A DNA stretch of 64,000 nt from Pseudoalteromonas sp. DL-6 (GCF_004328665.1 NZ_CP019770.1:2480001-2544000); one strand, 5' to 3'. Shown: positions 1 to 8,510, counted from the first letter of the stretch. Program-made: numbers and translations. Notes: generated by a model from the sequence alone, not told the origin.

Positions 1-464
1 TTGGCAAAGGTCTCCATAAGCACCTTACGCGACGAAACTGGACGGCTTTGTTGCGATGCCCATGCGGCTAATTGGCTTTCCTTAGGGCGAGATAAAAAGT
101 ATTTAGCGACTGCCGATGTAGGTAATGGCTGCGCTTCACCATACACAATTACTTGGCGCTCCATAGGGTGCCATGGAAAGTGCAAGGAAATTTTATTATT
201 GCCTTTAAGTTCTTGTGCTTTACGTGAACCGGTATTAGTAAAAAACACAAAACCGTTATCATCTAAATGCTTTAGCAACACAATACGCTGTGAAGGCTGA
301 CCTGTTTCATCGACCGTAGCGACGACCATAGCTGTAGGATCAGGCAAATTACTACCAACAGCATGCTCAAGCCACGTTTCAAACTGCTTAAACGGATCAT
401 CAAGCAAGTTGTCTTCACTGAGCGCATCTTGCAAGTATTCACGACGAATATCTTCGAGTTTCAT
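1..464 (-). CDS. pdxH: Pyridoxamine/pyridoxine 5'-phosphate oxidase, N-terminal part (cut by the window edge)
   Basis: PdxH oxidises pyridoxamine or pyridoxine phosphate to pyridoxal phosphate using FMN, the last step of vitamin B6 synthesis, in the cytosol. The minus strand is open from an ATG at 464 to the window edge (154 codons). It begins MKLEDIRREYLQDAL and carries the family's FMN/substrate region with DPTAMVVATVDE, PSQRIVLLKHLDD and FFTNTGSRKAQEL, then FPWHPMERQVIVYGEA. A purine-rich GAGGG precedes the ATG. The plus-strand reading frame over the same bases is a shadow. This is host chromosome rather than ICE. The C-terminal third is missing only because the window starts here. Confidence 0.9.
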   Translation of the reverse strand, partial: MKLEDIRREYLQDALSEDNLLDDPFKQFETWLEHAVGSNLPDPTAMVVATVDETGQPSQRIVLLKHLDDNGFVFFTNTGSRKAQELKGNNKISLHFPWHPMERQVIVYGEAQPLPTSAVAKYFLSRPKESQLAAWASQQSRPVSSRKVLMETFA

Positions 465-492
465 AAAATTCCCTCTAGGTTCTAGGCTATAT

Positions 493-645
493 GTTGGGTT
501 TCGTTGCACTCAACCCAACCTACAGAAAAATCCACCTAAGTGTTTAGCCTAAGACAAGGCGGAGTGCTTTTTATGCCAAGGAGCATACGTTTTTGTATGT
601 GACTTAGCATTTTTGGGTTTCGCTGAGGCTCAACCCAACCTACAG
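493..645. repeat. Two copies of a short inverted intergenic repeat
   Basis: Positions 493-525 and 613-645 are near-identical. Each contains TGGGTTTCG, a few variable bases, then CTCAACCCAACCTACA, so each can fold on itself (TTGGGTT with AACCCAA). Short repeats of this look are common between genes in gammaproteobacteria. They alternate with the longer repeats annotated separately. Confidence 0.7.
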
Positions 646-897
646 CAAACTCTGTATCTGCAAGTGTAGGAGTGCTAGCAAGGCGAAGTGCTTTTTTATG
701 CCAAGGAGCATACATTTAGTATGTGACTTATAGGCTAAAAAAGCACGACAACGTAGTCAAAGCGAACTACACGCAGCAGACGTTCACCTAAGTAGTTTAG
801 TCTAAGATAAGGCGGACACTCGACTTATCCCTATGAGCACACGTAGTTGTATGTGATTAGGGTCAGTCGAGTGGACAACGCAGTATTAGATTAAAAT
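534..897. repeat. Three tandem copies of a REP/MITE-like intergenic repeat
   Basis: Three related units lie at about 534-609, 664-790 and 786-897. Shared parts are AAGGCGGAGTGC or AAGGCGAAGTGC, ATGCCAAGGAGCATAC and TATGTGACTTA. The third unit is the most complete palindrome: CACTCGAC and CCCTAT on one side pair with ATTAGGG and TCGAGTG on the other, around a TATG-rich tip. The stretch from 465 to 907 holds no gene. It looks like a chromosomal repeat family in the pdxH-argS gap. Confidence 0.65.
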
Positions 898-907
898 ACG
901 ACGGTGA

Positions 908-2650
908 TTACATTTGCTCCATGACTTCAATGCCTAACAGATCTAAACCCGTTTTCAGCGTATCTGCCACTAAATTACACAACACTAAACGGCTATCACG
1001 AACACTTGGCTCTACGCCCTCTTTAAGTACTGGGCAAGCTTCGTAGAATGTCATGTATAGGCTAGCTAGTTCGTATAAGTAACCACATAATACGTGCGGT
1101 GTGGCTTCATTGATCATCAGATCAAGGACTTCTTCTAACTGCAATAATTTAAGCGCGAGGGTTTTCTCTTGCGGCTCAATAATACTCACATCAGCCTTTA
1201 AACTTAACGCATCTACGCCTGACTTACGGAAAATACTGCGAACACGCGTATAAGCATATTGTAAGTAAGGGGCTGTTGCACCTTCAAAACTTAGCATGCT
1301 GTCCCAGTTGAAGATGTAATCGCTGGTACGATGCTTAGAAAGGTCAGCGTATTTAACTGCGCCAATACCCACTTTACGTGCAATTTCACTGCGATCTTCA
1401 TCAGATAAATCTGATTCACGCTCAGCTAATTTAGCTGCTGCGCGAGTAATTGACTCTTCAAGTAAATCAGCTAATTTAACCGTGCCACCTGTACGGGTTT
1501 TAAATGGTTTGCCATCAGCGCCCATCATGGTGCCAAATGGGCAAAACTCGTAACTGGTTTCATCACGTAATAAACCGGCTTTACGTGCAGTTAGCTCTAC
1601 TTGATTAAAGTGAAGACTCTGGCGCGCATCAACAAAGATTAAAATACGCTCAGCGCCTAGCTTGTTTGAACGGTAATCACACGCCGCTAAATCAGTGGTT
1701 GCATATAAGAAGCCGCCACCTGATTTTTGCACGATAAACGCTGAAGGCTCACCGTCTTTATTTGCCAGCTCATCTAAAAATACCACTTGTGCGCCTTGCG
1801 ACTCTACTGCGATATTTTTATCTTTTAATAAGCTAATAATATCGTTAAGTTCACTGTTATAAGCACTTTCAGCCATAATGTCGGCAGGTGTCAGTGTTAC
1901 ATTTAAACGCTTGTATACTTCTTCAGAATGCTTAACTGAAGTGGCAATAAATAGTTTCCACAGTTTTTCACAGTGTGCGTCGCCACCTTGCAGTTTAACT
2001 ACGTAGTTACGCGCTTTATCGGCAAAGCCTTCTTCGTCGTCAAAACGCTTTTTCGCATCGCGGTAAAAGGTTTCTAAATCAGCAAGCGCAACAGTATCTA
2101 AATCAACACCTTGGTTAATTTGATCTTCTAAATGCGCAATTAGCATACCAAACTGTGTGCCCCAATCACCCATGTGATTTTGACGAACAACGGTATCGCC
2201 TCTAAATTCAAGCGCACGTACTACGGCATCACCAATAATAGTTGAGCGTAAGTGACCTACGTGCATTTCTTTTGCAAGGTTAGGCGATGAGTAATCAACC
2301 ACTACTTTTTGTGGTTTTGCATGCTCGTTTACTGCAAGTTTTGCATGATTATTAGCAGCTTGTACGCTTTGTGCTAAAAACTCCGGCTTTAAGTGAATAT
2401 TAATAAAGCCAGGGCCAGCAATTTCAGTTTTTTCGGCAATGTCGCTTACATCTAACTGATCAATAATTTTTTGTGCTAATTCACGCGGGTTGCTTTTCAT
2501 TTTTTTAGCTGCGCCCATCGCGCCATTAATTTGGTAATCACCAAACTGTGGGCGTGTGCTTTGCGTAACCGCTGGGTTGGTATCTTCAGGTAGGCCTGCG
2601 GCAGTCATAGCGGCAATGGCTTTTTCTACTAAAATAGTACGAATATTCAT
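908..2650 (-). CDS. argS: Arginyl-tRNA synthetase
   Basis: ArgS charges tRNA-Arg with arginine using ATP in the cytosol. The protein has 580 residues, normal for the family. It has an N-terminal Arg-tRNA-synthetase domain ([16 protein letters not shown] around residues 37-52), the class I HIGH motif as HVGH at 130-133 within [16 protein letters not shown], and the [11 protein letters not shown] segment that replaces KMSKS in many ArgRS. The C-terminal DALR anticodon-binding domain includes [13 protein letters not shown] and ends [13 protein letters not shown]. The start ATG begins [11 protein letters not shown]. It is a host housekeeping gene, 62 bases downstream of prfC on the same strand. 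Confidence 0.97.
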   Translation of the reverse strand: MNIRTILVEKAIAAMTAAGLPEDTNPAVTQSTRPQFGDYQINGAMGAAKKMKSNPRELAQKIIDQLDVSDIAEKTEIAGPGFINIHLKPEFLAQSVQAANNHAKLAVNEHAKPQKVVVDYSSPNLAKEMHVGHLRSTIIGDAVVRALEFRGDTVVRQNHMGDWGTQFGMLIAHLEDQINQGVDLDTVALADLETFYRDAKKRFDDEEGFADKARNYVVKLQGGDAHCEKLWKLFIATSVKHSEEVYKRLNVTLTPADIMAESAYNSELNDIISLLKDKNIAVESQGAQVVFLDELANKDGEPSAFIVQKSGGGFLYATTDLAACDYRSNKLGAERILIFVDARQSLHFNQVELTARKAGLLRDETSYEFCPFGTMMGADGKPFKTRTGGTVKLADLLEESITRAAAKLAERESDLSDEDRSEIARKVGIGAVKYADLSKHRTSDYIFNWDSMLSFEGATAPYLQYAYTRVRSIFRKSGVDALSLKADVSIIEPQEKTLALKLLQLEEVLDLMINEATPHVLCGYLYELASLYMTFYEACPVLKEGVEPSVRDSRLVLCNLVADTLKTGLDLLGIEVMEQM

Positions 2651-2668
2651 TATATTATTTACCTTTGT

Positions 2669-2688
2669 AAGCCCGCCAAAGCAGGCTT
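2669..2688 (-). terminator. Small hairpin between prfC and argS
   Basis: AAGCC and GGCTT arms, with extra GC/GC pairs, enclose a short loop just past the prfC stop. No strong T-run follows on the minus strand, so it may only slow transcription between the two genes. Confidence 0.3.
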
Positions 2689-2712
2689 TGTGTTAATGCT
2701 AGTAGGTCAGTT

Positions 2713-4302
2713 CTAGTTTTCACGCGTGTGGTTAAATGTCACTTCTGGGTAACGCTCAGTCGACAAGTTAAGGTTTACACGACTCGGCGCGATATAAGTT
2801 AAATTATCGCCACCATCGAGTGCTAAGTTGCTTTCGCACTTACGCTTAAACTCTTCAAACTTTTTAACATCATCACAGCTAACCCAGCGGGCTGTATTTA
2901 CATTCACGCTTTCGTAAATTGCATCAACGTTGTACTCAGCTTTTAAACGCGCTACAACCACGTCAAACTGCAACACACCTACCGCACCTACAATTAAGTC
3001 ATTATTAATTAATGGTCTGAATACTTGTACTGCACCTTCTTCTGAAAGCTGTACCAATCCTTTTAATAACTGTTTTTGTTTTAATGGATCGCGCAAACGA
3101 ATACGACGGAACAATTCAGGGGCGAAGTTTGGAATACCGCTAAACTTAATTTTTTCGCCTTGGCTAAATGTATCACCAATTTGAATCGTACCGTGGTTGT
3201 GTAATCCAATAATATCACCGGCGTAAGCATCAGCCGCACGCTCACGATCGCCCGCCATAAAGGTTACCGCATCAGAAATACTCACTTGTTTACCAATACG
3301 CACATGATTCATTTTCATGCCTTGGCTGTATTTACCCGATACAATACGCATAAAGGCAATACGGTCACGGTGTTTTGGATCCATGTTGGCCTGAATTTTA
3401 AATACAAATCCAGTGAAGTTTTCTTCTGTTGCCACAACTTGGCGGTCTTCAGTCTCACGTGGTAATGGGGTTGGCGCCCATTGAGTTAACCCATCTAGAA
3501 CATGGTCAACACCAAAGTTACCGAGTGCAGTACCAAAGTATACTGGCGATAGTTCACCCGCTAAGAATAAATCTAAATCAAATTCGTGTGATGCACCAAT
3601 AACCAGCTCTAACTCGTCACGTAATTGCGCTGCAAGTTCATCACCAATAGCTTGGTCAAGCTCAGGGTTATCTAGCCCTTTAATGCTGCGCACTTCTTGA
3701 ATAGTGTGGCCTTGACCCGTTTTGTATAAAATGGTTTCTTCGTTATGGATATGGTAAACACCTTTAAACTCTTTACCACAGCCAATTGGCCACGTAATCG
3801 GTGCACAGGCAATATTTAGCTCTGTTTCTACTTCGTCGAGTAGTTCCATTGGGTCGCGAATATCACGGTCACATTTATTCATAAAGGTAACAATAGGCGT
3901 AGTGCGTAGGCGTGTTACTTCCATTAGTTTACGGGTACGTTCTTCTACACCTTTAGCGGCATCAATTACCATTAAACATGAATCTACCGCGGTTAAAGTT
4001 CGGTAGGTATCTTCAGAGAAGTCTTCGTGTCCTGGCGTATCAAGCAGGTTTACCAAAGCCTTATTATATGGAAATTGCATTACTGAGGTCGTTACAGAAA
4101 TACCACGCTCTTTTTCCATTTCCATCCAGTCAGACTTAGCATGCTGATTAGAACCACGGCCTTTTACCGTTCCAGCTTTTTGAATTGCTTGTCCGAATAA
4201 CAATACTTTTTCAGTGATAGTGGTTTTACCCGCATCCGGATGCGAGATGATAGCAAAGGTCCTTCGCTTATTGATTTCATTAAGAAAATCTTGGTTTACC
4301 AT
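2713..4302 (-). CDS. prfC: Peptide chain release factor 3 (RF3), ICE integration target
   Basis: RF3 is a translational GTPase that removes RF1/RF2 from the ribosome after termination. The protein has 529 residues. G1 is HPDAGKTT (21-28), G3 is DTPGH (86-90) and G4 is NKCD (140-143). The remainder matches EF-G-like domain II and the RF3 C-terminal domain. SXT/R391 ICEs insert in the 5' end of prfC and supply a new promoter and first codons on the setR side, so the gene stays functional. Consistent with this, the frame is intact and the next gene upstream is the setR-like repressor. The N-terminal residues before [10 protein letters not shown] are therefore probably ICE-derived. Confidence 0.96.
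   Translation of the reverse strand: MVNQDFLNEINKRRTFAIISHPDAGKTTITEKVLLFGQAIQKAGTVKGRGSNQHAKSDWMEMEKERGISVTTSVMQFPYNKALVNLLDTPGHEDFSEDTYRTLTAVDSCLMVIDAAKGVEERTRKLMEVTRLRTTPIVTFMNKCDRDIRDPMELLDEVETELNIACAPITWPIGCGKEFKGVYHIHNEETILYKTGQGHTIQEVRSIKGLDNPELDQAIGDELAAQLRDELELVIGASHEFDLDLFLAGELSPVYFGTALGNFGVDHVLDGLTQWAPTPLPRETEDRQVVATEENFTGFVFKIQANMDPKHRDRIAFMRIVSGKYSQGMKMNHVRIGKQVSISDAVTFMAGDRERAADAYAGDIIGLHNHGTIQIGDTFSQGEKIKFSGIPNFAPELFRRIRLRDPLKQKQLLKGLVQLSEEGAVQVFRPLINNDLIVGAVGVLQFDVVVARLKAEYNVDAIYESVNVNTARWVSCDDVKKFEEFKRKCESNLALDGGDNLTYIAPSRVNLNLSTERYPEVTFNHTREN
4226..4300. other. Probable right attachment junction (attR) in the 5' end of prfC
   Basis: The family recombines at a short core in the first codons of prfC. 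Here the P-loop codons contain a perfect 14-bp palindrome, CGCATCCGGATGCG (4231-4244), and everything upstream is ICE sequence. The exact crossover cannot be fixed without an unoccupied prfC or the left end. Confidence 0.55.
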
Positions 4303-4558
4303 GTATAAATTCTTTTAGTTTGTACACGGATTTGTACACACTTTTGGAAGTACTCTCTTTTCAGTTCTTCGCTTGTCAAATCCGTCGTGTTAATCGTAAT
4401 TGGCCGCTATTTTCGCTGATCTTGACTTTATAAACAATCAATGGTTATCTAATCGGTTACCATATACTCTCAGCGTGCGCCAATGCTCAGTTGTAGCTGT
4501 TTGCAATCGTTGCTTCTTCAGCTCATGAACAATTGTGGCTAAACCACAAATTCCTTCG
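4303..4558 (-). promoter_or_regulatory. ICE-borne region driving prfC, with two TTTGTACAC direct repeats
   Basis: This 256-bp gap between setR and prfC must contain the promoter that expresses prfC after integration. On the minus strand a TTGACA (4374-4379) could be a -35, but the hexamer 17 bases on is only AGAGTA. TTTGTACAC occurs at 4318-4326 and 4331-4339, each centred on the palindrome TGTACA. The spacing suggests a protein-binding pair, possibly integrase arm sites. Function is inferred from position only. Confidence 0.4.
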
Positions 4559-5206
4559 CTACCAAAAATCGATGATAGCTTGTCGTACTACACCAATGAT
4601 GGTGCAGTTGCCGTTGATCGGTATTGCAGGGTATTGCGGGTTCAAAGGTTTTAGGTACTTCTGTTCACCATCAATAATCAATTGCTTAAAGGTTGCTTCT
4701 TTCGAATCATCCAAACGCGCAACAACCAGTGAACCTGAAGAGTAAGGTAACTCAGGATCAACAACGATCACTGCTCCCTCAGGTATGGATTTTTTTCCGC
4801 TTGGATTTTCCATACTGTCGCCTTTTACGCGAAGCGCGAAACAACCCTCATGTGCTTTCCCAGTGACTTCACGCCACTCCTCAGCATCTTCATGGGCAAA
4901 TCCCTCCGCTATTTCAGTCCAATCCCCGGCCTGAACCCAGTTAATGAGAGGAATTCTTCCCTTAATATCAGGCCCGACTTCTACATTACCAACCCCCAAG
5001 CCAATCTCGCCATCATCTGTGGCGAGCCAATGAGCATTCACGCGAAGCGCCTCCGCGATCTGCATGGTGTAACGAGACCTAGCCGATTTACCAGAGCAAA
5101 TCTGGCTGATCGACTGCTGTTTGATACCAATGCGACGAGCCAACTCAGACTGAGTCACCCCAGTAAGCTGCAAGGCATGGTTTAGTCGTTCAGATAAAGT
5201 TTTCAT
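4559..5206 (-). CDS. setR: SetR-type repressor, HTH plus LexA/S24 self-cleaving domain
   Basis: SetR is the master repressor of SXT/R391 transfer. It binds operators beside its own gene and cleaves itself when RecA is activated by DNA damage. The 215-residue protein has an XRE helix-turn-helix at about 18-40 (TQSELARRIGIKQQSISQIC) and a C-terminal S24 peptidase domain. Visible elements are an Ala-Gly scissile bond in VQAGDW (93-94), the nucleophile in GDSME (Ser131) and the general-base lysine in ATFKQL (Lys174). It lies at the prfC end and diverges from croS, as in SXT. The ATG at 5206 has no Shine-Dalgarno sequence; see the operator region for why the mRNA is probably leaderless. Confidence 0.92.
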   Translation of the reverse strand: MKTLSERLNHALQLTGVTQSELARRIGIKQQSISQICSGKSARSRYTMQIAEALRVNAHWLATDDGEIGLGVGNVEVGPDIKGRIPLINWVQAGDWTEIAEGFAHEDAEEWREVTGKAHEGCFALRVKGDSMENPSGKKSIPEGAVIVVDPELPYSSGSLVVARLDDSKEATFKQLIIDGEQKYLKPLNPQYPAIPINGNCTIIGVVRQAIIDFW

Positions 5207-5323
5207 AAGCCCGTATTCTACAAATAAAACTGTAGCCTTTCAACAATTTTAACTGTTGACTTAACTACAGTTTAAACTGTAACATTCAATCTTGTAACAG
5301 TTATTATTGTAACAGGAGACGGT
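5207..5323. promoter_or_regulatory. Divergent setR/croS promoter-operator region
   Basis: For setR, on the minus strand, TTGAAA (5238-5243) and TAGAAT (5215-5220) are 17 bases apart, which puts the RNA start at about 5208, two bases before the ATG. For croS, TTGACT (5256-5261) and TAACAT (5280-5285) are 18 bases apart. Operator-like repeats surround both: ACTGTAG, AACTGT, the perfect palindrome ACAGTTTAAACTGT (5267-5280), and TGTAACAG twice (about 5293-5315). The layout matches a lambda-type switch with SetR and CroS competing for several sites. Confidence 0.7.
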
Positions 5324-5575
5324 ATGGAAGTGTTCAACACGACACAAAAACATCTCCGCCGTGCCATTGACTTGGTCGGCGGGCAATCAGCATTAGCACG
5401 AGCCATCAACTCAAAACAGCAAAACGTCTGGTTTTGGTTGAATAAATCAGGGCGTGTTCCCGCTGAATTCGTTTTACCCATCGAACAAGCTACGCAAGGA
5501 CAGGTAACCCGATCTCAGTTAAGACCGGACATCTACCCCGAATGCCCAAGCGAGCTAAAAGCCAGTAACCAGTAG
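5324..5575 (+). CDS. croS: CroS-like Cro/YdaS-family regulator
   Basis: This small 83-residue DNA-binding protein has a YdaS/Cro-type helix-turn-helix, LVGGQSALARAINSKQQNVW at about 17-36, followed by the typical FWLNKSGRVPAEFVLPIE segment. In SXT the equivalent protein opposes SetR and is needed for proper induction after DNA damage. It is the first gene of the rightward operon, preceded by AACAGGAGACGGT, which gives a good ribosome site. Identity rests on position opposite setR and on the HTH family. Confidence 0.8.
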   Translation: MEVFNTTQKHLRRAIDLVGGQSALARAINSKQQNVWFWLNKSGRVPAEFVLPIEQATQGQVTRSQLRPDIYPECPSELKASNQ

Positions 5576-5590
5576 GATTAAGGGCAAGTA

Positions 5591-5638
5591 ATGGTCAACA
5601 TTTTACTTAAACACAAAAGCGAGTTCCTCCATGCGTGA
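5591..5638 (+). CDS. Possible 15-residue leader ORF overlapping the next start codon
   Basis: ATG at 5591 opens a 15-codon frame (MVNILLKHKSEFLHA). Its TGA overlaps the start of the next gene, with the sequence ATGCGTGA covering both. An AAGGG lies 7-8 bases upstream, whereas the following gene has no clear ribosome site of its own (TTCCTCC precedes it). Translational coupling through this leader is plausible but unproven. Confidence 0.3.
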   Translation: MVNILLKHKSEFLHA

Positions 5639-6500
5639 TTATGGCAAGGTCTATACCCGCTTTTGGCTAAAACAAAACGTTTTGTCCTGGAGTGACTCAG
5701 CGAAGTTGCTAGGACTGTATTTGCTTACATGTCCACATTGTAATTTGCTTGGCTGCTTTCGATTGCCGATTGGTTACGTTGCTTCTGACTTGAACTGGGA
5801 TGAGCAACAAGTTGCCAAGGCGTTAAGTGAGTTAGAACAAGATCAGTTCCTCATTCGTTGCGAGGGATCTGGTTGGACTTTGATTCGGAGCTTTCTGAAG
5901 CACAACCCAATCGAAAACCCAAACCAAGGTAAAGCAGCCTTTCGGTTGCTTAAAGATGTACCTGCCGACTTCGTTGGTATGGCATCGCTTTTGAAATCTC
6001 TTGCTGCTTTTCAAGCTCGGCTTCCAGAAGAATTTTCATCATTGTTTATGCCTGATGGCAGCCCGGTTAGGGACTCTCAACGGTCGGATGACTCTGAGAG
6101 AAGCAATAAACCAACAGTTAAAACGGTTGATTACATACAGTTTGAAGACTTCTGGGATGTACAAATACGCAAAGAAAAAAAAGCGAAAGCCAAAGAAGAA
6201 TGGCTACGCATGGGCCTCAATGAAGACCATGAACTCGCCTTGGAAGTGCTTACACGCTGGAAAGAGCAACGAAACAACCGGTTGCAGTATCAAGATCGGA
6301 CTAAGACCCCTATGCCACATAACTGGCTTTTAAACCGGCAATGGGAAGACGAGTACGTTCGCATTGATGAAGTACAGCAATCATCGACGAGCCTAAAGGG
6401 CAGCAATCACCAATTGAATATTGAAGAAAGCAATCGTCGTATTGCTGAAAGCTGGGCCGGATCCGGTATTCGGGAGGTTCGTTCAAGTGCAGGAGGTTGA
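5631..6500 (+). CDS. Phage replisome-organiser-like winged-helix protein
   Basis: The protein has 289 residues. The N-terminal 110 resemble the winged-helix domain of phage and ICE replication-organiser proteins: LLGLYLLTCPHCNLLGCFRL, then DLNWDEQQVAKALSEL, then FLKHNPIENPNQGKAAF. The middle is low-complexity (DSQRSDDSERSN). The C-terminus is basic and helical (FWDVQIRKEKKAKAKEEW) and similar to the tail of lambda O/DnaT-like proteins. It sits just downstream of cro, the position of replication gene O in lambdoid phages. Its role in an ICE is not established; help with the plasmid-like replication of SXT elements is an inference. The next gene overlaps its last 14 bases. Confidence 0.6.
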   Translation: MRDYGKVYTRFWLKQNVLSWSDSAKLLGLYLLTCPHCNLLGCFRLPIGYVASDLNWDEQQVAKALSELEQDQFLIRCEGSGWTLIRSFLKHNPIENPNQGKAAFRLLKDVPADFVGMASLLKSLAAFQARLPEEFSSLFMPDGSPVRDSQRSDDSERSNKPTVKTVDYIQFEDFWDVQIRKEKKAKAKEEWLRMGLNEDHELALEVLTRWKEQRNNRLQYQDRTKTPMPHNWLLNRQWEDEYVRIDEVQQSSTSLKGSNHQLNIEESNRRIAESWAGSGIREVRSSAGG

Positions 6501-7149
6501 TAAACGCGAGTTTGCAGAAGTTTGGGGAGCAGCTTGGGCCATGTATGGCAAAAGCGTATCACCACAATTGCTATCCATCGCATTTGAAGCCCTTCGTGCT
6601 TATAGCATTGAAGAGGTACGAATCGGTCTGACTCGGCATATTCAATCACCGGATACTGGGCAATTTTTCCCAAAACCCGCTGACGTCATCAAGCATATCG
6701 ACGGCAACTCGGGCTCAAGAGCCATGGTTGCTTGGAACAAAGTTAACAATGCTATTCGTCAGGTTGGCGCTTGGACATCCGTGATGTTTGACGATGCGCT
6801 TATCCACCGCGTCATTTCAGACATGGGTGGATGGGTTGAACTCTGCAAGGTTGATGACAGGGAGTACCCCTTTAAGCAAAAAGAGTTTTTAACACGCTAC
6901 CAGGCTTACTTGCTGCGGGACGAAGTGGGTGAATACCCAAGGCTATTACATGGTATTGCAGACCATCAGAACCAGCAAAAAGGATTTGATATGCAAGCGC
7001 CGGTTGCCGTGGGCTACTGGTCAAAAGCAGCACAAGTTTATACGAGAGGCATCACCGACTTTAGCGCAGTGCCTTTAAAAAGAATAAGCCCGAAAGCCAT
7101 TCAGGCGCTTCTCGGAAATCAATTAGAGGACAAAAATGAAAACGATTAA
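6487..7149 (+). CDS. DUF6475-like conserved ICE/phage protein
   Basis: The chosen start is GTG at 6487, because GGGAGGT sits 9 bases before it. A longer frame from TTG at 6421 exists but would overlap the previous gene by 80 bases. The 220-residue product begins MQEVDKREFAEVWGAAWAMY. It contains FEALRAYSIEEVRIGLTRHI, FFPKPADVIKHI and AMVAWNKVNNAIRQVGAWTS, a pattern of phage-type proteins found beside replication organisers (I recall the label DUF6475). No catalytic motif is visible. It overlaps the transglycosylase gene by 14 bases, so the operon is tightly coupled. Confidence 0.55.
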   Translation: MQEVDKREFAEVWGAAWAMYGKSVSPQLLSIAFEALRAYSIEEVRIGLTRHIQSPDTGQFFPKPADVIKHIDGNSGSRAMVAWNKVNNAIRQVGAWTSVMFDDALIHRVISDMGGWVELCKVDDREYPFKQKEFLTRYQAYLLRDEVGEYPRLLHGIADHQNQQKGFDMQAPVAVGYWSKAAQVYTRGITDFSAVPLKRISPKAIQALLGNQLEDKNEND

Positions 7150-7684
7150 AGCAAAAACCATTGCCCTAGTGCTAGCCATATCCGCAAGCACTTCAGTCTA
7201 TGCGTTTCCGGGCTATCAGTGGGAAAAAGCAGCACAAAGCGTTGGTATTGATCCAGTTATGCTCTACGCCGTTGCCTTGGCTGATTCGGCCTCACATCGA
7301 GGTCTCAACATGACCAGTCCATGGCCATACGCAATTCGCAATGGTTTAAATGCAACCTACGCCAAATCTAAGACAGAAGCAGAGCAACTGTTAAACCAGG
7401 CACTGCAAGAGAGTGAAAAATACCAGCTCGATATTGGCCTTATGCAAATCAATTTGCATTGGCATGGGCATCGGGTGAAATCAGCTTCGGAACTGCTAGA
7501 CCCCATCACCAACCTTACCGTCGGCTCCAGTATTTTGGCCGAAGCAATCAAATCTTCACCAAACGATTTAGAGCTTGGCATAGGCCGCTATCACAGTTGG
7601 AACGAAGAGCGTGCACGCTGGTATGGGCAAAGAGTGCTTTCTATTTATCGCAATATTTTACATGAACTGGAGGTCCGTCAATGA
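7136..7684 (+). CDS. Lytic transglycosylase (SLT-like), exported
   Basis: This enzyme is predicted to cut peptidoglycan in the periplasm, helping pilus or pore assembly. It has 182 residues with a cleavable signal peptide (MKTIKAKTIALVLAISASTSVYA). An SLT-like domain follows: DPVMLYAVALADSAS (the usual catalytic glutamate region, where a clear ES pair is not seen), LDIGLMQINLHWH, DPITNLTVGSSIL and IGRYHSWNEERARWYGQRVL. The GLMQIN and GRYHS blocks are typical. The missing glutamate in the first block (AVALADS instead of AVAxxES) makes activity uncertain. AGAGGA precedes the ATG. The setR side of SXT carries a similar gene just before setD/setC. Confidence 0.7.
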   Translation: MKTIKAKTIALVLAISASTSVYAFPGYQWEKAAQSVGIDPVMLYAVALADSASHRGLNMTSPWPYAIRNGLNATYAKSKTEAEQLLNQALQESEKYQLDIGLMQINLHWHGHRVKSASELLDPITNLTVGSSILAEAIKSSPNDLELGIGRYHSWNEERARWYGQRVLSIYRNILHELEVRQ

Positions 7685-7980
7685 CAACCAATCAACAAGA
7701 CTTCTATCAATTAAACTTGGCGTACCTGCACGCAGCACGGGAATTGGCGCGCATTGATCCGCAAGAGGCTGTCTTGCGCTTTGGACTTACACGCGATGTG
7801 GTTGATGCTCTGATTAATGCTGGTGTTGACGACCTGCAACGAGTGGCGACCTCATCATTCATGCTGTTTCAACCAAGGGGTAACCAAAGCCAACTGATTG
7901 AGATGGTGAAGAGCAAAGGCACAGGTATCCCAAGAATCGCTTATTTATTATCAACCTTAAACAACAAGGGGGATGCATGA
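7681..7980 (+). CDS. setD: SetD, FlhD-like transcriptional activator subunit
   Basis: SetD pairs with SetC as an FlhD/FlhC-type activator of the ICE transfer operons. The 99-residue protein is the size of FlhD. It has DFYQLNLAYLHAARELARID at the N-terminus, the FlhD-like 'leaf' LRFGLTRDVVDALINAGVDD and a C-terminal ALLS-like segment. GGAGG lies 7-9 bases before the ATG. It overlaps the transglycosylase stop by 4 bases and setC by 4 bases, consistent with coupled 1:1 synthesis. Confidence 0.88.
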   Translation: MTTNQQDFYQLNLAYLHAARELARIDPQEAVLRFGLTRDVVDALINAGVDDLQRVATSSFMLFQPRGNQSQLIEMVKSKGTGIPRIAYLLSTLNNKGDA

Positions 7981-8510
7981 TTGATAATCTGTCCAAAAGT
8001 GAGCTGTTTACCCGAGCCTCGCTGCTTATTAAATACGGATTTAGAACAACCATTATCGCGCTCGATACTGGTTTGCCAATCCACATTATCAGAAGGCTTC
8101 ACAAAGAAGTGACTGGCAAGTCACCTTGTCCTGGTCAATTGCCAGAATCTGATGCCATTGTTAAAAGCAGAAGAGCCTTAGTTGAAGGCTCCCTGCTGAT
8201 GGCGCTTTATGTCAATATTGGTGGTGACAATGTCTACAAGCAATTAAATATTGATGCTTTGATGAAGGCTTACGATGCGTACTTGGTTGCAAGAGAAGAA
8301 GCAGATCTTCCAGCTGAGATCCCCTGGAAAAAACTGACCATCAATGAAGGTTGGGTTCTAGCTCGTGATTTAAGATCACAGCTTGCATCCTTACACCGGT
8401 GTCGATGCGGTAGTCTGTATTTGACGGTATCTCAACAGCGAATTCAGCTTAAATGTCCTGTGTGTGAGATTATGGACAAGCAAACCACTAGAGCACTTTT
8501 TGAGAACTAA
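7977..8510 (+). CDS. setC: SetC, FlhC-like transcriptional activator subunit
   Basis: SetC is the zinc-binding partner of SetD and carries most of the DNA contact in FlhDC-type complexes. The 177-residue protein has an FlhC-like N-terminal helix-turn-helix (LIKYGFRTTIIALDTGLPIH, then IIRRLHKEVTGKSPCPGQLP). Near the C-terminus four cysteines, CRCGSLYL and CPVC, match the zinc-finger arrangement of FlhC. AAGGGGGA precedes the ATG. In SXT, SetCD is released from SetR control by DNA damage and turns on int/xis, mob and the tra operons. Confidence 0.9.
   Translation: MIDNLSKSELFTRASLLIKYGFRTTIIALDTGLPIHIIRRLHKEVTGKSPCPGQLPESDAIVKSRRALVEGSLLMALYVNIGGDNVYKQLNIDALMKAYDAYLVAREEADLPAEIPWKKLTINEGWVLARDLRSQLASLHRCRCGSLYLTVSQQRIQLKCPVCEIMDKQTTRALFEN

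Noticed and set aside
1..300. Plus-strand open frame at the very start of the window
   Set aside because: It is antisense to pdxH, whose minus-strand translation matches the family block by block.
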